A DNA stretch of 64,000 nt from Drosophila persimilis (lineage: Eukaryota > Arthropoda > Insecta > Diptera > Drosophilidae): the NCBI RefSeq assembly GCF_003286085.1, contig NW_020825298.1, positions 496,001-560,000 on the forward strand, written 5' to 3'. Position numbers and translations under genes: made by a program. The notes under the pieces were generated by a model, which worked only from the letters and a program-made list of their open reading frames with translations, did no database searches and was not told the origin of the DNA. Of the stretch, positions 60,185 to 64,000 are shown one piece after another. Each line of letters starts with the position of its first letter. Position 1 is the first letter of the stretch.

Positions 60185-62760
60185 CGACAGCCTTCTGTCC
60201 AGAGTTGTGCCGTAGTCTGCAGTCGGACGCCGTGCGGCATTTAGTTCTGTGGCAACATTGCCTCTGTGTGGGGCGCCGGCTGTCTCCGATTTTCGCTTTA
60301 AATATTGATAGGAATATTAGACAAAACAAAAAAAAAAATGCGCCCCCAATAGGAGGAGCAGGAGCAGAAGGACTGGGAGGAGTGGAGTCGCGTTTCCGCA
60401 GTCGCTTTTTACGTGTGTGCCACTTTTTGTTTTGTTTTTGGCAAGTGAACCTGTGCCCTGCCGCCAGTTATGTAATGCGAAGTTGCGGCCAAAACCGAAA
60501 TGGAGAGAGCGGAGGGAACGGTGCGGCAAGTGCGGCAAGTGTGCCTGGTGGAACTGTGTGCCAGTCAGACACACTGTGGGACGCCCTACAACCTATGAAT
60601 CTACTCAAGGAATACATTGACTGACCTTCTCCTACGCTTCGAGGGCAACGGAAAGCAGTCCTGCCGCCCACATCCGCTTGCCTATTGGATTGGCCTTCTC
60701 CTCGACAGTGTCCTTTATAGGAATATCCTTAATAGTTGTCCATGGGACCCATTGCTGCCCCGCAAGTGGTCTCATCTTTAGGTAGACATCAGCTTTCAGC
60801 TCCCATTCCCCGATTCACCGATTCCCCGGGGGATTAATGCTTTTATTAGCCACAATGAATGCGTTGACTCTCGTTGATTAACCGCTCTCACAGGCTGTGT
60901 TCCGCAGTGTAGCCTCTGCCTCTGCCTCTGCGTCTGCCTCTGTCTTCCCTGTGTGTGGCATTTATGAGCTGTTTAATTGTCGTTAAGCGATGGATGATCT
61001 AATCCCTCAGTCAAGTGCTGATATTTCCGGTTAGCAGCTTTAATCAGTGCGCGGACAAAACAATGTAACTTCTCCCCATTCCCATTCCCCATACTCGCGT
61101 TCTTCCATGGTACCGAGGTTCTTGCGAGACTCGTGCGGAAAACCATGTGAACTGTGGCAGGCAACAGTAGCTGCCGCAGCAGTAGTGCTTTTATGGACTC
61201 TACGAACAGCAATCAATCAATTAAAGTAGGGGGCCAACAATCGATGTTACAATTACCTCGCATTAAGATTGATAATACGTGGGGTTCCCAAGTTGCCGGC
61301 TGGAGGATTGCGTGACTTTCTTGAATTTCGAATCCAATTGAGCGACTTAATTGCCTGGGAGGACTCTGAACTGTGACCTGTGGCTGCACTGGTGCACTGG
61401 CATATTGCTGGTGCATGCACCTCTGCCACTGTCTCTGTCTCTGCCTGGAAGTTGCCATGTTCCATGCACCCTCATGATGCACCCCCAGGGGCTGCCATTC
61501 TCTTTCTTTATTTCTTTATTCTTCGAATGCGATTGCAAGTGCAAGTATCGCGTGCATTTCGCAAGCCAAAGACCAAGCAAAGGCCTTCCCACCACCTCCC
61601 TGCGCCCCCGTTCCCCCAGGCCCAGAAACTGCTTCGTTCTTCGTTCAGTTTTTAGCTGCTCGCTCGCTCGTTTCGTTGGGTTCGTTCACTCGAATCGCCG
61701 CCTCACGAGTGAGTGCAAGCGAGTGCATGCGCACCTAAAATGTACCCAACTTTGGGTGCACGAGCACCGAGATATTCGCGGGAAACCATTCGCATGGATA
61801 CACAACCGCAGACACAGCTACAGCTACAGATACAGATACAGCTGAAGTTGCTTCGGCTTCGGAAATGGGCGGATGGAAAATGCGGAATAGGAGAGTGCGG
61901 CAAGCAGGGGGAGGGTCTTCATATTTATCGTACTTCGAAAGAGGCCAAACAATCAAGAAAATATAGATTCAAAGGCGAGCTGTAGATACTCTTGCCACAT
62001 GACAGCTCTATCCAATTTGCAATGTTTTCTTGGGACAAGATCGGGAAAAACAAGAAAAGGTGTTCTTCAGGGGATCCAAGCTGGCAGATACACACACACA
62101 TACATATGTATATGGTAATCCGATCGTATCTATTGAGAATCAAATATTCAGTAGTCTTTTGGGATCCATAGAACAACAGGAAATAGCCCTTAGAAGCGGT
62201 GCTTGAGTCGAGATGTAAATTGTGCCTGGTTTGTGGGCTTCGTCATACATTTTCTGCGTCATGCACACGCAATGTATATGGTTTATTGGTATAGGATAGG
62301 TCTCGAGTTTCAAGCAGTCTACTGTGTGCTCAGGCGCCAATCACTGCGAGTTTTGTTACTGGATTCTGGCAAACGATCACCAACTGCTTCCACGGCTTTG
62401 GAAACAATGGGAGCAATGAAAGCAATATAGCCCTGAGCTGGCAAGTGTATTGACCATTCGCCAAAGCACGGAGTATAGAGCCCCATCGTAACGTTGATGA
62501 CGATGAAATTGTTTATTATTTATTGGTAGTGGTAGCTGTCCCCGTGTATCCGTATCTGTGGCTGTGTTCGCTCGCGCGGCTGTGTCTGTATCTTTACTCA
62601 GTTAGCAGAGAGAGCGGGCTCGCATGGCTCACAGCCAAACAGCTGATTGGGAAACCCCTCCCGCCCGTGCCGATCAACCAATTTCCATTTCAATTTTAAT
62701 GCCTGAACCGACTCGAATCCGCTTACGGCAACGAAATTAGAGACAAATTGCTGGGATGCC

Positions 62761-62762
<2 letters not shown>

Positions 62763-62795
<33 letters not shown>
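62763..62795. repeat. C33 homopolymer
   Basis: Thirty-three consecutive C in the ABCG 5' intron, the longest homopolymer of the window. Confidence 0.85.
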
Positions 62796-63350
62796 ACCCC
62801 GATGGATTGCCGCGGACGTTGTCGTGCGTGCGTATCTGTGAGATACGTCTATTGTTCTTTGTACTCGTTCCGCAGCTGCTGAGGTGATAAGCAGCTATTT
62901 CCAGATACAGATACAAATATTTTGTGCACCTTTCGCACACGTCTCTGGGAGAATGTATCTCTCTGTTGTTGGCGGGATCCTACTAACCGAATCCAATCAA
63001 TCAATCCATCAATCAGCCCCCCGTTTGGCTAAACGAATTTGCACCCGAAAGATATGTAATGTTAATTGGCATTGGCCCCCGCGCTGCACTCGGATCGAAT
63101 GGCCATCGGCCGTCGGCCCATCAGCCCCACACTAATGAAAACGCACTCGGCTCGGAGACCACTGCCCCCTCCCCTCCCCTCCCCTCTCCTCGTCCGAGCT
63201 GTGGGGATGGGGATGGGGATAGTTTCATGAATGAAACCCACGCGAGTGGCGAACTCTGGCCTTTGCAGCGTCGGTTGTGGGGGCTTTCCATTTCCCCTTG
63301 TGGCTTGCCGCCAAATGCTGCTGATTGATCGATTGACTGCCCCCATTCAG

Positions 63351-63673
63351 GTCGTTAGGGAAGGTGCCACATCATGTGCCACTAAACGAGGCACATATCT
63401 AAGGGTCTACGGGCAGAGAAAGGGAACAAAAGAGAGAGACATGAACATGGAAATGACACTGACGCGCTGCAGCAGCGCGGATAGCGGCGGTGGCATACAG
63501 AACTCCAGCTTCGAGGCGAAGGCGGAGGAACGTCGAAGGTCCGCCCACTTGGGGGCGCTCGAGGAGATGCAGCGGCAGCGTTCCATGTCCTTTGTGCAGA
63601 CGAAGCTCACGAAAAACGGCAGCTGCGTGAGCGCCCTGCAGCGGGTCGAGGACGGAGCTCCCTGCTGGCTTAA
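63351..63673 (+). CDS. Atet: ABCG half-transporter, N-terminal exon (CDS from 63441)
   Basis: The acceptor is CCCCCATTCAG|GTCG. ATG 63441 starts MNMEMTLTRCSSADSGG and continues KAEERRRSAHLGALEEMQRQ to PCWLK. The last two bases before the donor TTAA|GTAACC complete Lys with the next exon. Codon bias begins at this ATG and not before it, which supports this start for at least one isoform. The segment is a cytosolic N-terminal extension before the nucleotide-binding domain. The frame is also open upstream to the acceptor. Confidence 0.72.
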
Positions 63674-63751
63674 GTAACCCACCCCAAAGGACCTCTGAAT
63701 GGAACCCCCCCACTAATCCTGGTCCATCCTTTTGCTTGAACTGTTTTCTAG

Positions 63752-64000
63752 GTCGCAGAACAACCTGTGCAATGGCGTGGGCGTGGCACTGGCCCCCAAG
63801 GTAATGAACAACGGCAGCAGCAGCTCCAACGACCAGAAGAAGGGCACCATCTCGCTCTCCCACCTGCCCCAGCGGCCTCCCGTGGACATTGAGTTCTGTG
63901 ATATATCCTACTCGGTGGCCGTCGGCCATAGGCGCGGCTGCAAGACCATCCTGAAGAGCGTCTCGGGAAAGTTCCGCAATGGAGAGATCACCGCGATCAT
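63752..64000 (+). CDS. Atet: ABCG half-transporter, start of ATP-binding domain (cut by window end)
   Basis: The acceptor is CTGTTTTCTAG|GTCG. The exon encodes SQNNLCNGVGVALAPKVMNN, then LPQRPPVDIEFCDISYSV and KTILKSVSGKFRNGEITAI. The IEF.D.SYSV and SG.F..GE..AIM pattern is the beginning of the ABCG1/White-type nucleotide-binding domain; the Walker A loop should follow directly after base 64000. Family knowledge: fly Atet is a White-type half-transporter expressed in trachea and prothoracic gland, where it loads ecdysone into vesicles. The symbol rests on sequence feel and remembered gene order next to tutl/bdl. Another ABCG member is possible. Confidence 0.78.

Larger units (their letters stand above)
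58677..63350 (+). other. Intron in the 5' part of the ABCG gene
   Basis: 4.7 kb with GTGAGT and CATTCAG ends. It holds a weak exon candidate at 59059-59172, a CACGC pentamer array at about 60141-60184 and a C33 tract at 62763. A 296-codon open frame at 59734-60624 is repeat-driven and is rejected. Confidence 0.6.

Noticed and set aside
59734-60624. 296-codon open frame on the plus strand
   Set aside because: Runs through the CACGC pentamer array (HATPRHATP repeats), changes composition several times, has no codon bias and lies inside an intron.
1-64000. Transposons, CRISPR arrays, rRNA or prokaryotic operons
   Set aside because: No reverse transcriptase, transposase or terminal repeats were recognised, and tandem repeats are ordinary eukaryotic microsatellites without unique spacers.

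Overview
The window is genomic DNA of a Drosophila species. The exon-encoded proteins match the Drosophila immunoglobulin-superfamily neurons' adhesion proteins Turtle and Borderless, introns carry GT...AG borders, coding exons show the usual Drosophila C/G-ending codon preference, and introns are full of short tandem repeats. Differences from the D. melanogaster proteins as I remember them, together with long homopolymer C/G runs and abundant microsatellites, suggest a non-melanogaster species, possibly of the obscura group (low confidence). There are no prokaryotic genes, no recognisable transposon proteins, no tRNA or rRNA genes and no CRISPR array.

Layout, all on the + strand. Bases 1 to about 15,500 are upstream sequence and the leader intron(s) of turtle (tutl). 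The tutl coding region runs from 15,583 to 43,040 in ten constitutive-looking exons plus one or more alternative exons. It is followed by an AT-rich 3' untranslated region reaching to roughly 46,350. The paralogous gene borderless (bdl) follows head-to-tail: six coding exons from 47,516 to 53,591, with poly(A) signals near 53,840. From about 54,000 onward lies the upstream region and 5' part of an ABCG half-transporter gene (probably Atet). It has an upstream candidate coding exon at 58,360-58,676 and definite exons at 63,441-63,673 and 63,752 to the window end, where it is cut just before the Walker A motif.

The reconstructed Tutl long form is 1589 residues: a late internal signal sequence, five Ig domains, two fibronectin type III domains, a membrane segment and a long low-complexity cytoplasmic tail. 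The exon structure gives at least three C-termini: read-through of exon 8 (912 residues), inclusion of a 71-nt exon that shifts the frame of the final exon (981 residues), or skipping of that exon (1589 residues). Bdl is 716 residues with four Ig domains, two fibronectin domains, a membrane segment and a short acidic tail. Shared intron positions and phases show that tutl and bdl arose by tandem duplication. From the literature, both proteins act together in axon tiling and targeting in the fly visual system, while Atet loads ecdysone into secretory vesicles.

The main candidates for new biology are alternative-splicing features of tutl: a 75-nt in-frame cassette exon candidate with strong Drosophila codon bias between Ig2 and Ig3, a second 84-nt candidate, tandem in-frame donors inside Ig1, and the two-frame use of the final exon. 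I did not find anything that looks like a wholly new system. All gene names rest on recall of families, not on a search.
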